A stretch of DNA of 64,000 nucleotides, taken from NCBI GenBank assembly GCA_030063045.1, contig JAQSEB010000131.1:124001-188000 (forward strand). Direction: 5' to 3'. Below are positions 37,730 to 53,154 of the stretch, in pieces. Each line of letters opens with the position of its first letter. Position 1 is the stretch's first letter. A program made the position numbers and the translations under genes. The notes beneath the pieces are model-generated. The model was not told where the DNA came from. It made no database searches and saw only the letters and a list, made by a program, of their open reading frames with translations. Source of the DNA: Pratylenchus scribneri. Its lineage: Eukaryota > Nematoda > Chromadorea > Rhabditida > Pratylenchidae.

Positions 37730-40700
37730 TTGTCTCAATTGTTTGGTAGACTTTTAATTTTTTTTGTAATTTAGCTAAAATAATAATAATTTATTTTTTT
37801 TTTATTTTTATATTTTTTATAAATATGTAAAAAGGATGAGGAAATAATTTCATCCATATAATGATATCGAACTTCAATAGAATTTAATTATAATTTATAA
37901 TAATATTATTGATAGAAATTTGGTTTTAAATTGTACTAATTTCATTATATTAAAATATAAGAATTTGATTTTTGATAAAAATTTCTAAAATAAAAATTTC
38001 TAATTAATTTTTTTAATTAAAATTAATAGTGGAATTTTTTAATTTTTTTTTATATTATATTTCTAAATTTATATTAATTTGATCACGAATTATTGACATT
38101 TTAAAATTATTGATTTATTATTTTTGAACTTTGACTTTTATAACCCATGCCTTGATTTTTGACCTTTTAATTTTGGATTTAGAAAATGAATTTTGGTCTT
38201 AGGACTAGACTTTTTTAAATTTCAGGTTTTAGATTTTTAGGCCTTTTTAAATAAATATGCATTATGCAAAAAATTAAATTATACTATCCTTATTTACATT
38301 AACAAATTGCACCGAAATTTTCCAAATTACTTTTTCCTCTTTTATTTAAAATCATTTATTAAAATAATTTTCAAATTTTTTTTCTAAAAAAACCAATATG
38401 AATTATTTTATTATTTGATTTCATTATTCCGCTTATCTTTGTAATTTTATAAAATTTTTATTATAATTTATAATCTATTAAATAATAAGATATAATTTTG
38501 AAGTTTATTTTGATAATTATTAATGTTTCTTCATTATATTTTGTAAAATTATTAATCTAATGGATTTTTTAATACTAAATTTATTGATTTGCTAAAATAT
38601 AATTATTATCTTTTTATTATGATATATCATATTTAATAATATTTTTATGTATAAAATAGGATTTTTAAATTATTTTAGATCTATCAACTCTACTCTTTTT
38701 TATATTTAGATATCTCAGTTTTCTTATCGTTTAAATTGAAAATTAAAAATTTGAAAAAAAATTCATATTTTCATTTTAAATGACAATAATTAATTTATTA
38801 TAATTATAATTTTAAATAAATTTTTTTAATCTGATTTAAGACAGATTAAATAAATAAAATTATTAATTATTTTTTAAATACTGTTACAATATATAATTTT
38901 ATTTATTTTTATATATAATAAATTTATGTCATTAGAAAAAAATGATAATTTGATTAATAATAAATTAGATAACAATTGATTTTCATATTTTTTATTTATC
39001 TCAATCATTTAATTATTTGAATTAATAATTTGAAAATTCGCCGCTTTTAAATGTTCATATGTTTTTTTTCATTTTTAATAATATTTAATAAAAACTATTT
39101 ATTAAATGATGATCATTATTGTTTTAGCGATATTACTTTACCCATATAACAAAACTTAATTTTTTTTATTTTTCAAAATTTTTACATTTTATATATTTAC
39201 TAATTATTTTTAGATTATAATTAGAGCTGTAATAAAATTTTATGAATATTTACTCATTTTTTCTGGTTATGTTCATCCCATAAATTTAATTATAATTTCT
39301 TTTTAATTTAATAAATTATTTTTTTAAATAATATAATTTTAAATAAAATTATATTTATTATAAATAATTTTTTAAAGAAAAAATATAACAATACAATTTT
39401 AATAATATTTTTATCATTGAATAATCAAATTTTCTTAACAATAATTATATAAAATAATAAATAATTTGGAATTCGTTCCAAATTATTCTTCCTTCTATCA
39501 AAATTATTTAAATAAAAATAATTTATTTAAACTGTTGATCTTTCGACTACACAAAAAATTGATAATAAAATTACCCATTGATGCCTTAGACTGAAATTAA
39601 CAATAAATTTTTAAAACCACTATTATAAATATCCACAAACCTTATTATTTTTTAATGTTCCTTTTAGTCAAAATATTTTTATTTTCTTTTATTATAGAGA
39701 ATTTATCAATAACATTTCTTTATATTTTGATACAAATTTATTTATTAAATATAAAAATTAAATTAAAGCGCCCTTTTGTTTCGCACATACATATTTCTAA
39801 ATATAACGCATAATAATTATTTTTTTATCTATCATTGAATAATTTTTCTTGACATCCCTAATTATGTTAATCTGGGATGACATAGATTTAACTTTTGTAA
39901 AAAAAATTAAGAATTCTTATTTCTTCTGTTTTAAAATTATATTAGGGGCTTTTTGTAAAATCAATTTAAATTAATTAATATTATTATAACGAAAGCTATA
40001 AATTTCAGTAAAAAATAATTTTTTCAATTGATTAATTTAATTTCTTTTTTGGAACAAAAAAGATATAGTTTATAAAGATATTCAATATGATAAAATAATT
40101 AGTATGGAACAAGATATGATTTATCTGTTGATTAAAGGAAAATTACAATTTCTTTTATTTATATTTATTTTTTTTATTAATTTTTTCTTTATTTTGAAAA
40201 TAATTGATAGTATTTTTTAGTTATACTTGATGAAATGGTTACCTATATGAATTCAACAAAGAAATTTTTAAATTAAATTTTAAATATTCGCCAAATTTTA
40301 GTCGAACTCCTAGCTTTCTAATTGTAAATATTTATATAATTTAAATGTTAATTAATTATTATTTTATTTTATTTATTATGAAAATTTTAATTATTATTTT
40401 TTTGTTATTAATATTACACCATATTTACAATAAATATTTTGTAATATAAATATAATATTCGGAACAAAATCTCCATTTAATTTTAAAATTTTCTTTAATT
40501 TTCATTTATTTAAAATTGTGTGCATTGTTTTTTATAAATATTCCAAATAAATTTGTATTGACTTATTTTTTTTATTATTTATTTTTTAAAATATATAAGA
40601 ATTATTGTAAAATTAAATGATAAAGGATAAAGTAATTACAATTTTTAATAATTTGTATTAAAATAATAATATTTAATTTATAGAATTTATTATAAATATT

Positions 40701-42209
40701 AAAATATTAAATTGGAAGTGCCCTTTCATGATTTTATAAATTCAGATATATTTCTTTTTTTAATCTTCGATGTTTTTTCTTATTTATTTAACTTCATATT
40801 AAGCGAATAAATTAATATTTTTGAAATATTTAAAAAAATATATTATTTATTATTGATATATTATAATATTTTTAAATAAAAAAATACTAATATTATTATT
40901 ATTGAAAAAAATTTAATAAATTAAGAAAATATTTTATGAATAATATTATGTTAGCATTTTGGAAAATTACGGCATTACAACCAATTTTGGCAAGAAAAAC
41001 AAAATTTCTAATAATATATCCTTTATTCTTTGAATAAATTTGGCTTTTCTAATTTTTTCAATCGGATTTCAGTCATTTCACCATTACTGGTTGTTATTTT
41101 TTATTTGATCGAAAGTATTTCTTCTAATATTGTAAAATATATTATTTTTTAATTCTTTTTTTTTTATTAAACAAATTGTTTAATTTTTCACGTAATTTAA
41201 TTTTTAATTAATTTAGAATAATATTTTTCTTTAGAATAAATATTTCATAAAAATAATTTTATTCTCATATCCACTCTAAATATAATTTATATAAAATTAT
41301 TTTTAATTGACAAATGAATTTTTATTTTATATACAATTAATAATTTTAAGAGATTGATCATAATTTTATTTGAAAAATAAATATATTTAAATTATTGATA
41401 AGAAAAATTATTCTATTATTTTTATCCTTTTTTGTAATCCATTTAGATAATTTAAAAAAAAATTTGCAAATTATAATTTTTTATATTTATTTTAATTTAA
41501 TTAGGAAAAAATAATTATTTTAAAATATTAATAGTGAATTATAATAAAATAAATTATTTGCCATATAATTATTTTTAATAGAATTTTTTGAGCTGTTTGA
41601 GTTAATTTTATGTCTTCGATTTCGGACTGTCCCGAAATAATGGTCATATTTATTTACATATCAATTATAAAATATTTATAATGATGCAATAGCATTTTGA
41701 CTAAACTTAAGACTATGACAAAAAGTTTTCTTGAATATTCTGAAATTTTATTATTTAATAAAAAAATAAAATTTGAATCATTAATCCGAATAATTAAGAT
41801 TGTTCATTTCTCTTAACTTAAATATTTTTATTTTTAGTTTTTGATAGAAGTTTAATTTTAATTATTTTTCGGTTTTATTGTGATTTTAAAATCAATTTTT
41901 TTTATGATAGATTTTACCAATTATTATTTCATACATTATTTATTAGAATAAGGTCATTTAAAATTTAATTTATTCCTTTAAAATTGTTGATCATGTCCCA
42001 GAATTTCAAGTATTATTTTCTTTTGATATATCGCACATTAGCAGAAAATTCGATTTGCATGCCAAAAAGTCTGAGATTTTATTTTGATATTATTTTTAAT
42101 TACTTTAAATAATCATTTTTTCCATAATTTAATTTATTCTTTATTTTTCCTAATTTCTTTAATTTAATAATTATTTTAATTAAATTTAATCTATTAAAAA
42201 TTTGAATTT

Positions 42210-42350
42210 TCATTGCTGGCGAATACGGCCCACGTGCAAGGAAACATTGAAATAGTCAAATTGACGCTTGCACTTATTTAAAAGATGTATCGGTTCTTTT
42301 TGCCAAACTTGTTGACAAGAAGATCGAGTGGTGTCACATTTTTTATAATT
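42210..42350 (-). other. possible exon, ankyrin-like reading
   Basis: On the minus strand a frame across the GC-richer patch reads VTPLDLLVNKFGKK and then stops at TAA. TPLDLL resembles the TPLHLA turn of ankyrin repeats. A second frame continues past the stop with NKCKRQFDYFNVSLHVG. One short motif is weak evidence, and a + frame from ATG at 42285 covers the same bases. Confidence 0.2.
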
Positions 42351-45300
42351 ATAATTGTTTTTCATATTCTAAACAATTTTAAAATTATTCAATTATTTCA
42401 TTTATTATATAATAATTTAATAATAAAGATTGCTTTAAATTATTTGAATTTTTTATATACTTATATTGAACTAAAATATTTTTTTCTCAATAAAAATAAT
42501 AATTTTATTTTATATCAATTTCTAAAAATTTATAAAATTTGCAAATTTCTAAAAATAAATAATACAAAAAATTGCTGGCGAATTTTTCAACATATGAATT
42601 TTAATTATAGTAATACAAAAAATTAGCTGAATAAAATAAACATTTTTATCAGTAATTACATTTTTATTAATCTTTTTGCTATAATATTTTCCAATTAACA
42701 TTAATTTAAATAAAATTGATAATAATTAATTTTTTAAAAATTATTATTTTTATAAAATTTTAAATAAATCGAACATTCTGAATGCGCAATAATTATATTT
42801 CAGTAACAAAAAATCAGCAATTAGTATTTATTTTATTTTTCCTTCACATTCGAATTCCGTTAATAAAATTATTAATTTAAAAAAAAATTTTTTTTCATTG
42901 ATCTGCACCTTTATTATTAAATTCATTTCCATTCTTGATTTTTTATTTATATTTAAATTGCTGTTATACTTGATAAATTTTTTTCTATTTCCACTTGTCA
43001 TATGAAAGAGGAGAGATAACATTCATGTTATTAAAAATTTTCATTTTTTAACTCTCAATGTTATTGAATTTTTTTCTGCCATCGTCATAAGTTGCTGATT
43101 ATTTTTTCCAATGCAAGTATTTAAAAATTTAATTGTTTATCTTAATAAAACAATAGTAAATTTGATATTAACTAATTTGGATTATTTTGGAGAAAGTCCA
43201 ACCAAGGTCATTTCAGATCAGAATTTTCTCTATTATTTGCTAATTATTTTTTTTAAATTTTAATTTAAATTAGTATAATTAATAAATTTCTTCTTATATA
43301 GTTTTTAAGTATATATTTTTTAATTTATTTATATTTATATTAAATTCTTTTCAATATTTTTAATTGTCTTTATTTTATAATTTCATTTTACTTGAAAAAA
43401 TTAAATTTTTTTTTATTCTTCCATTGTCTTGATAATTGTTCCCAATGGCCATTCGTGATTGGTATAAATGTTTCTACGATAATTATATAAGCATTCTATT
43501 CATATGCGACTGTCAATAAATTATGAAATAAATTAATAATTTATTATTTAAGATATATATTATTAAATATATTATATTTTTAAAATTTAATTTATTTTAT
43601 TTAATATGATTAATTTTAAATATTTTTTACGCATCTCAAAAATTGAATTTTTAAATTTGATATTATAAATTTTAATTTTATATTATTTAAAAATAAGAAT
43701 TTTTCATTTTCTAAAATTTTTTTAAATCATTGAAATATAATTATGTATTTTTCTCAATTTTAAATTTTATTATATTTAATAAAATGAAAAAATTTCCCAT
43801 TTCGATTGCAGTTTGCATTTTGCAACTGCAATATATTTGCCCGGGTACTGAAAACAAAAATTTATATTTCATTGATTTACTATAAATTTATTTATTTTTA
43901 AATATAATATTTTTATATTGGCTTTATAAAATGAAGAAAATTAAGATTTATAACTTAAAATATTTTTTAAATTTTATATAAGACCACTCGATTATTTGAC
44001 TATCTTAAAATTTTATATGATTTAGAATCTAATTTGATAATAATATTTGCATTATTTTGTTTTAATATTTAAAATAAATTAGTATCCTTTAAGAATTTTT
44101 TTATTAATCTCAGCAAATTAAATGCAACACTTTCAAAATAATCTATTTCAATTTATATTTCTAGATTTTCATAAATTAATTTAAATTAAATTTTTAAAAA
44201 TTAGAAATTTCAGGTATATTTTAAAGATCGCGGGAATTTTAAAATACTAATGTTGGTTAACCAAAAGCTTTTGACTTTCTACTACTAACTGCTTACTAAT
44301 CATATACTTCTTCATTCTATTTTATTTTTTTTCCTTCTTACATATTTCAAATTTATTGAAGGTTTGTTTTTTTATATTTTTTTATATTAAATTTTATATA
44401 AATTTATATAATTATTTTATATTTCGGGCGAATTAAATTTTTTAAATTTTATAACAAATTAATTTAATTGTAAAAAAAGATGAATATGTTGACCCAAATC
44501 ACGGACATTTTTGACGGTATTCCACCGGGATTATAAGCCATAGTTTACAAAAATTTGTTCCCATATAATATCTTCGTGATAAAATGAATTGAATACAATT
44601 ATTTTTCTTCCAATTATTTTTATCATAATATTTTATTATTATTTATTCAGATTTTTTTATTTTTTTAAATTTCTCTATTCTTTAAAAGATCTTTTTCATA
44701 AACCATATTTAATCATATTAATTCATATATTTATTTATCAAAATTATTTATTTTATTATAATATTTATAAGAATATTATTATAGAGTAATAAATATTTTA
44801 TGAAAAGACAAATTTAGTATTTAAATATGTTTTTATTAAACATATAAGATGCATAGAATGAATAATTTTGCGTAAAACAATATTTACTTTTCAAATTTTC
44901 TATTAAATGATTTATTTAAATTTATTTATTTAATAAATTTCTATTATTATTGACTTAAAATTAAACAAATTAAAATTCACTTTGATTTTATCTCAAATTT
45001 CTTATTTTTACTTTTTCAATGAAATATTAATTTTTTTCATTTTTAACGTAGTTTTTTTAATTTATTAAAAAATCGTTGCTTATCTTGAATAATTTTTACA
45101 TGATTGTCCTAAACTACGCAGAAAACAGCACAATCGGGCTCATTCTTTTATAAATATTATATATAGCCTATTAAATAATTAAGCTACCTTTCTTTATTTT
45201 CATGCAGCAATTGTTATTATGGTTTGATGCGAATTAACTTTTGCCATTGCTTTTCGATTTTGATAGTTTTCTTTTCTTTTTTATTTAATTTTATTTTTTT

Positions 45301-47065
45301 ATCATTTTTATATATTTAATTATTTTATTTATCTTAAATTTTAAAATTTATATATTGTATGAAAGATTTATTTTATTTTTGCATTTTCGAATTACATCAG
45401 AAGGATTTGCTAATTGAACTATTGCATTTTTGCATCTGTGTTTTTAATTTGTTAAAATAATGTTTAAGTATATTATATTTAATACATTTCTATGCAAACA
45501 AATTTTACATTTATCTTTTCAAAATTCTTTTAAGGTTTATTCCAATTGAAATTGAATAAGAGCTGCATAAAAATTTTTCATTTTTTTATAAATTTAAAAT
45601 ATTTATTTTTTAATAAATGATTTGTTTAATAATAAAAAATTTTGTAATCCTCAATTTTAGATTAATGGCAGAGATAAATTTGAAAATAATGACATTTTTA
45701 ATTTATAAAATTTATTTATGATAAATTTTTTGAGAGGGAATTGGGATGGGGAAGGTTTTGGTGTCTGTTTGAAAATGAAAATTAGCCAAAATAGGATTGG
45801 AATGAATTTCGATTTTTGTGGAAAACATGTTTACATTAATCCTTCAAAATTCTATGTTGTAAAGTATGCCATTTTTATCTAATTCAATATAATTTTCTTT
45901 TATAATAAATTGAATATAATTTAAAATTTTAAATTTTTTAAATCAAAAATTTCATTTTGTTCTTGACAAGAAGACAAATACTTTCGAACGAATGGCTAGG
46001 GTGCAAGTGTGTTATATCAGAATTTTTTAATTCATTTTGGATATAAATCAACAAAATATGTCAATTTTTTTTAAATTTTTTATGAGATTTATTTGATATT
46101 CCTTCGTAATCTACTAAAAGCGCGTTCTCATATTGTTATTTTCGTTAGAATTTTACCTCTCTAAATTAATATATTTCTTGATCAAATAATATAATTAATA
46201 ACCCTTTAATTCTCTTTAATTTTATTTTAAAAATTCTTTAGAAATTTAAAAATAAAAATTATCTAAAATTATTTTTTTATTTTTATAAATTATTTTAATT
46301 TTTTTAATTAGATCTATGTATTAATTATTAAAAACTAAAATTGTTTTGATAAAATTATATTATAGTACATAGCAAAATATTTTTAAAAAAGATATTTAAA
46401 AATATTTAATTTTTTAAATTTGTTTTTTAAATTTTTAACATTGATAATTTATTTTTATTCTCGTTTATTTTTTAAGAAATTTTTTTTTAAATATTTTAAC
46501 TTTTAAACATTTTAAAATATAATATTTTTAAATTTATTAATTGATATTAATTATTTATAAATTTTTATGATATTCTCTTCCATTATTTCATGTAATTGTC
46601 TATGTAATTCTTCACTAGAAAGCCTTATTACCCTATAATTTCTTTATTGGTTAATCTTATTTTATTCAATTGATGGAATTTTTACATTACCTGCCTTTGA
46701 ATAACCCAAATTATTACTTTAAAAATTAAATAATTTTCCTTTATAATTTTTATCCGCTGCTTTTTTCTCAATCCGATAATGACTTAAAATTTTTGTAAAT
46801 TTTTCTCTTTTTAATAGGATAATTATTCACATATAATTTTATATATATATAAAAATTTAAATACAATTATTATGTAATCTTTTATTTTTATTTTAACTTT
46901 TAAATAATATGTCGTATATATTTCGATTAATAATTTTTTTGCTAAATAAATAATATCTTTTTAAATACATAAATATCAATTTTATATTTCCATTTAAAAT
47001 AATTTTATTTTTAAATTTATGTTAAATTTTATTATTTTAAATAAATTTTTATCCATCAATTTAAT

Positions 47066-47192
47066 TTCAATTTTATATTAATTTTCAATTTTATATATAT
47101 TTTTTATTAAATTAATAATCATCTAATGTGAATTTAATACTAATTTTTATTTCAATTTTATATTAATTTAAATCAATTTTATATTAATTTAA
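47066..47192. repeat. short AT repeat cluster
   Basis: Four copies of CAATTTTATATTAATTT or close variants start near 47068, 47086, 47153 and 47174. This is low-complexity slippage with no other content. Confidence 0.6.
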
Positions 47193-50100
47193 TAAATTTA
47201 ACAAATATAACCATCGCGTTGGATACAATGCCCATTCGGAATTATTCGATATTTTGAAGAAGTTTTTTATCCTCTGGTAGATAAATTTTGTGGGCAATTA
47301 CAAAATTTTTTTCTAGAAAAATTATTAATTTATATTCTTTTTATAAAATATGATTTTAATATTTAATAAATTTTTTTAAAATTTGATAAGTTAATTTCAT
47401 AATAATTTTCTTTTTAAATTATATTTTTATTAATTTTTAAAGTAAAATTTATTCATTAAATACTGTAAAATTTGGGAAAAGCATTGTTTATTTTAATATG
47501 CCTAACCGAAATTCATTTTTTCGTTTTAGGTTTTTCTAAATTGTGAATTGATTATTTTCACTTTTATAGCAAGATAAATGTTGGTTGTAAATAGGAATAC
47601 ACAACTTGTTGGCCAGATTTCACGACAAAAATATTGGTATTTGGTATTATGCACATTAATACAAAATTTATATATATATCCATTGTGTTTATTTACTAAA
47701 TATAAATCGAAAGATAAATTTATAAAATAATATAATTAAAATAATGATTTTATTTTGATAGGATTGCAGATGAGTTAAATGGCTCTGCTGAGAATTTCAT
47801 TTTTATCATGAAAAATTTATCTTCATTGTTGATTTCATTATTGCATTCAAATTGATATTGTACCAGAATTTGATAAGTCCACCTGAGCCAGAATATTTTT
47901 GATGTTTTTTTACCAAAACCAATTATTTCTTTTCTTTTTTGAATTCCATGGCTAAAATGTCGATGTGATAAATTTGCGTTTTTATTGATTCCTTATGATA
48001 TCTCTGGATGCCTGATTTGTGGATTTTCATAAAACAATTTAAAAAGTCATTGGGAAATTTAATATTTATCTAATGAATATGCAATTGTTTTGAATTTACT
48101 ATAATTTCCGGGTCATAATCTTTTATTTAAATTTTATTATTTCTTCCTCTTATTAATATGTTTTTTTATTATGGTAAAATTTAACATAATTAAAAATTCT
48201 TTTTTTACTAATTTATCGATAATTTTTCATAAAAATTTTTATTTTTCAAGATCTATATTATTTATTTTTTTAGAAAAATAGATAAAAATTTTAGAATAAT
48301 GACATTTTTATAAAATTTTTCAATAAATAACTTTAAAAAAATTAAATAAAATTTATATCAAAATTTAATCTAAATATAGCAATAGCTGCAATTATTTCAA
48401 ATTTTCATTTAATAAAAATTTATATATGGCATATTGTTAAGCCACAAATTATTTGCTCATCCAATGGCCTATGATGCTCCATTCATGATCATTTAAAAAT
48501 TATAAATATGAATAATTATGCTATTTTTTAATTTTATGCTAACATCTTGTCATATTAATCAGGGATAATAATTATGTCTAATTTTTTTGATGAAAATATA
48601 TCTATTCCAATTAATATTAAATATTTGAAAAGAGGAATAAAATAATAATATTTAAATAAATTTTTGACCTCTTATTAATTACTTAAATTTATCAACATAA
48701 TTTCCTTTTCGATTGATAATTTAAAGAATTGGCAGATTCCAATTTTCAAATTCGTTTTCATTAACTTATTCAATATCCACTCATTTATTGCATTTTTGCA
48801 ACGATCTTTGTGTTGGTTGTGTTTAATTCTGTAATTTCTTATGCGCTTTTCTGTCTCTTTATCATTTCGTCCGCATTGTAAAAAATTTCCTAATTTATAA
48901 CTTTTTTAGTAATGGCCCATTAATTTTATTCATATACATATATATAAAAATTATTTTTAATTTAAACGATTATTATAATTTTGCATAAATAATTATTATA
49001 ATTTTATTTTTTATTATTTTTTCATCAGAATTTATTTAAAAAAAGGTTTAATTTTATATGATTTATTTATTTTAACACCTATTCTTTTACTATAATTAAA
49101 ATATTTTTTTAAAATTTTTTTTTTCAAGACATTTGAATTTTTAATATAAATTTATTATAGAGAAAATAGCTTCATTATCTTATAAAATATAAATTTTATT
49201 TAATTTATACATATAAATTCATATTAAAATTTTCAATGATTTTCCTCAAATATAGAATTAGAAAAAAAATATTTTACTTTTTTGAATAAGTATTATTATA
49301 TAAAAAATTTATTAATTTCTATTAATATTTTTCATTTAAAAAATATTTGATTTAAGAAACATTCATCCAATTTAGGCTATTGCATGAACAACTTGATTAA
49401 TGAAATGTAAATTAAAGATTATAAAATTTTAATTATTACCTGAGCTTGAGTTTTACGTCTCATTGCCCGTTCCTTCTAATTCATTTTCATTGGATGAATT
49501 TCAATAAAAAAATTTTATAATATAATATTCAAATTTTCAATATATATAATTTTAATTGCTTACAGATTTTTAAATTTAAATAATTCATATTGCTTATTAT
49601 TATTTTTAAATTTTAAAAATATTAATTTTATATCAATGTTTCATAGCCATTATTTGTTTTCTTTTCTATCTTTAAATAATTTTATTTCATTACCATCTAT
49701 TAGTATAATACATTTATTAAATTTAATAATAAAGTTCAACAGTGTAAACGTCATCGAATTCTAAATGTTACTGATGACCTCGATTTAGAATTAATATATT
49801 TAACTTATTGATATCAAATTAGTTAATAATAATTAAAAATTTTTTATTTGATATTATCATGAGAGAATTTGTCAAGTTATATATCTTTTTTGGGCATTAT
49901 TTTTTAAATTTTAATTTATTTTATTTTAAATTTAATATTATTTTCGTCAAAAATAAATTATAATATTATATTTTATTTATTTTATAATGATTCATCCATA
50001 AATTCTATCTAAATGTTCCAATATCAATTCTTTTTTCTCTATGTCTCATTCAATGGCAGAATTTTAGGAAAATTAGGATATTTTGAGAAAAAAATTTTAT

Positions 50101-52963
50101 CTCTTTCTTATTTATTATAGCGAATAGATATATTGATTTATTAAAATATTTGAAAAGATAAATCATTAAATCTTTAATTTGAATGATTTGATTGAATTTT
50201 TCAAATTATTTTATTTTCTAAATTTGTATCGATTAAATAATTTTTCTATTTTCTATATAATTTAAATTTTTTTTGCTAGAATAATTTATGTCAATATTTT
50301 TAAATATTTAAATTATTTTCATTATATTAATATTTTTATTTTAAATATTATTATTATTTTATTTGTTATTATTATTTTATAAGTTGTACTTAATTTAAGA
50401 TTTTTTGGACCAATAATTTTTATTCAAATTAATTTTTCAATTTTTAAATGACCGATTTCAAATTCTTATTATAAATCTTTTTTGTTTATCATTATTATTT
50501 TCTAAATAAGAATATTTTCTATTTATTTAATTTTTCAGAGAATGGTTGAATGAACTAGAAGAAGAATCAATTGCTATTTTAGTAAGAAATAAATTGTTTT
50601 ATTAAAATAGTTTTGTAATTTTATTATTTATTTAAATTATATTGGAAAATCTATTAATTAATTTTTATTTAGAATACCAAATTTTTTATAAAGGTGCCCA
50701 TTAATTAATATAATTAAATGTATTAAAATATATATTTTTTATCATTGCTTTTAGTTAACATATTTAGTTAATATTTTTTGAAAATTAATTTATTTTATTA
50801 GTTTATTTTTAATTGAATTCATATTTAAATTAATTCATAAAATTTTTTTAAATATTTAAAAAGATTTTTTATCTTTTATTTCATTTAGATTATTGTGAAA
50901 ATATTTTTATAGATTAATTTGAAAAATAAAAGAATAATTTATATTTATAAATCAATGAACAGAATTTTTTATTGTTATGTAGAAAAAATAATAAATAATC
51001 ATACAAAAATATTTTCCAATACTGCCCATGAAATTTATATTTTATTAATTTAAAAATTTTATCAACTATTTTTTTTTATTTATTTCTACCATTAATATAT
51101 AAATTTAGTTAATATAAAAAAATTTTTACTTTTTATAAAAAAGATGGTTTATGTTTTTTATTCAATGGAAATATCCAAATAATTTTTTTAAAATTATTTA
51201 AGTATTAAAAATAAGAGTTCAATTTAAATTATAAACATAACGCCAAAAAGTATTCTCATCTTGTCTGAATATTATTTCGAATACTCTCGAGAATATATAT
51301 TTTATTTATTTTTTAAGAATACACATAAAAATATTTTATTGAAAAATAATATAAAATTAATTTAATTTTTTATATTTATTTAATTCAGCTTCTTTCAATT
51401 GTTTCAAAAATACGATAAATATATCTTTTTTTGTATAAAAGAAAATTATTATGATTTTTATTATATTTCAATTTTATTTGTGATATTCTACAAATATAAA
51501 TAAATTTTCAAATTTCTGCTGTTTTTAATTATAAACACGATGATATTATGGCCTAAATCTTTGTCATTTTTACATTTTATTAAGTTTTTTCTTTTAATTT
51601 TCTAGCACTAATTAAATTTTGGAAATCTTTGCGTTAAGAATATATGATATTTTGCGAAATTCTTTATTTTTGATATCACCCAAAGTTTTTTTCTGTTTTA
51701 CTCTATCTGTTTTTTTTTTCGTCAGTGAGAAAATATCATTTATTATTAAGTGTTAAATTTTCAAAAATTTATAATTTGATTCTTTATTTATTTTTTCCTT
51801 TTCAAATATTTCAATTCTTAAAATTAAAAACCATATTTTATTTATATAAAAATTTTTATTTTAATTTTACTAATACGATCAAAAGATTCAAAATTTTTTT
51901 CATGAATATTGTGCTAGTATTAATAATCATTTCTCTGAATATTGAGATAGTAATAAATATTCATTCGTCTTAATTAAATAATTTTGTTTTTTTTTTTTAA
52001 TTTTCAAAATTTTTACTAATTTATTCGTAAATATTCCATATTAATATTTTTATTTTGCATAATATAATTAGGAAAAATATTGTTATTAAAAATATTTTAA
52101 AATTTTTAGAAATTTTACTTAATATTATATTGGAATATTTTTTATCATTTTATTTAATAATTGAAAATAATCGTATTTTATTCAAATATTTTATTTGTTT
52201 TTTACTTGAGATTTCTTGAGGACAAAGCTATCCTGTATTTGTGTATTCTCCAATGAATTCATAATATTTTAATAAATGGTGGATAATATTTGTAATTTCA
52301 AATTGTTGATTCTCAATCTTCTAATAAAATCTATTACTTCTTTGCAAAGGAATATTCCTTTCGGCCAATTAAAATTGCTTATTCCGAAGATATTTTTTTT
52401 TAAATACAAATACTGTGCATAAAAATTTTGTTAAAAATATTTTTTACATCGTTTTTTTTTAATTTTATAGAACATGCTCAAAAAATTTTTGGTGAATAAT
52501 TTATTCATTTTTTAAATATTTTTACTTTTAATACTTATTGATATAAAGAAATTTCATTAAATCATTATGTTGAAAATAATAATTTTTATTTTTTTATATT
52601 TATATGCAATCAGATGTTCATATATCTTAGAGTTTTTTATATAATTTTTATATAATTTATTTTATTATAACACTTTTTTATTAGAATAAAATTTTTTATA
52701 TTAGGTATACTGATTTAAATACTTTAAAAAATTTTTTTTGATTATTAAAGTTTATTTCAAAAAATTCAATTAGGAGCTGTGACTATGAATGATTATAAAT
52801 TCGAATAATTGACGTGAATTTAACAAATTTACATTGAGCAAGAACAATTAAGTATATTCCAAATTACATTTTCCAAAATCATCATATATTATATAAATTT
52901 ACTAAAAAATTAAAATATTGTATTAGAGGAATTGCTAATTTATTTTTTTAAACTTTACTAGTA

Positions 52964-53007
52964 ACTAGCTCAGGCGAACGCCCTATCGGGCGTTCTTCTG
53001 AGCTAGT
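52964..53007. repeat. 44-bp near-perfect palindrome
   Basis: The outer arms ACTAGCTCAG (52964-52973) and CTGAGCTAGT (52998-53007) and the inner arms GAACGCCC (52976-52983) and GGGCGTTC (52988-52995) pair around a TATC loop, with only a two-base mismatch on each side. It sits exactly at the left edge of a GC-richer repeat mosaic. It could be a transposon terminus, a recombination hotspot or an RNA hairpin. Confidence 0.88.
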
Positions 53008-53009
53008 CA

Positions 53010-53152
53010 AAATCTTTTTCTCTATCTTACTCATCTTATCTAAATTCTTTTTCTTATCTCTTTCTTACTCATATCTAAATTCTTTTTCTTCTTCTCTTTC
53101 TTACTCATATCTAAATTCTTTTTCTTTCCTCTTTCTTATTCATCTTACCCCC
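53010..53152. repeat. 35-36-bp pyrimidine-rich tandem repeat
   Basis: About four units containing CATATCTAAATTCTTTTTCTT and a TCTCTTTCTTACT tail; TAAATTC occurs at 53041, 53076 and 53112. One strand is almost pure C and T, which favours triplex or slippage structures. Confidence 0.85.
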
Positions 53153-53154
53153 CG

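Larger units (their letters stand above)
35298..52960. other. AT-rich gene-poor region, pyrimidine-biased + strand
   Basis: T-over-A, C-over-G AT-rich DNA without an assignable gene. Ordinary-composition patches lie at about 36885-36935, 37560-37620, 40975-41000, 42210-42345, 43435-43515, 43800-43855, 44485-44580, 45115-45250, 45975-46020, 47215-47290, 47570-47660, 47765-47960, 48730-48900 and 52200-52390. Open frames such as 42285-42626, 44589-44789 and 51725-51973 on the + strand are dominated by Phe/Ile/Leu/Asn/Tyr, as expected on a T-rich strand. Direct 13-base copies of ATTGCTGGCGAAT lie at 42212 and 42571. Confidence 0.55.

Noticed and set aside
51725..51973. An 82-codon + strand frame rich in Phe, Ile, Leu and Tyr.
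   Set aside because: A T-rich strand produces such hydrophobic frames by chance, and there is no change in base composition at its edges.
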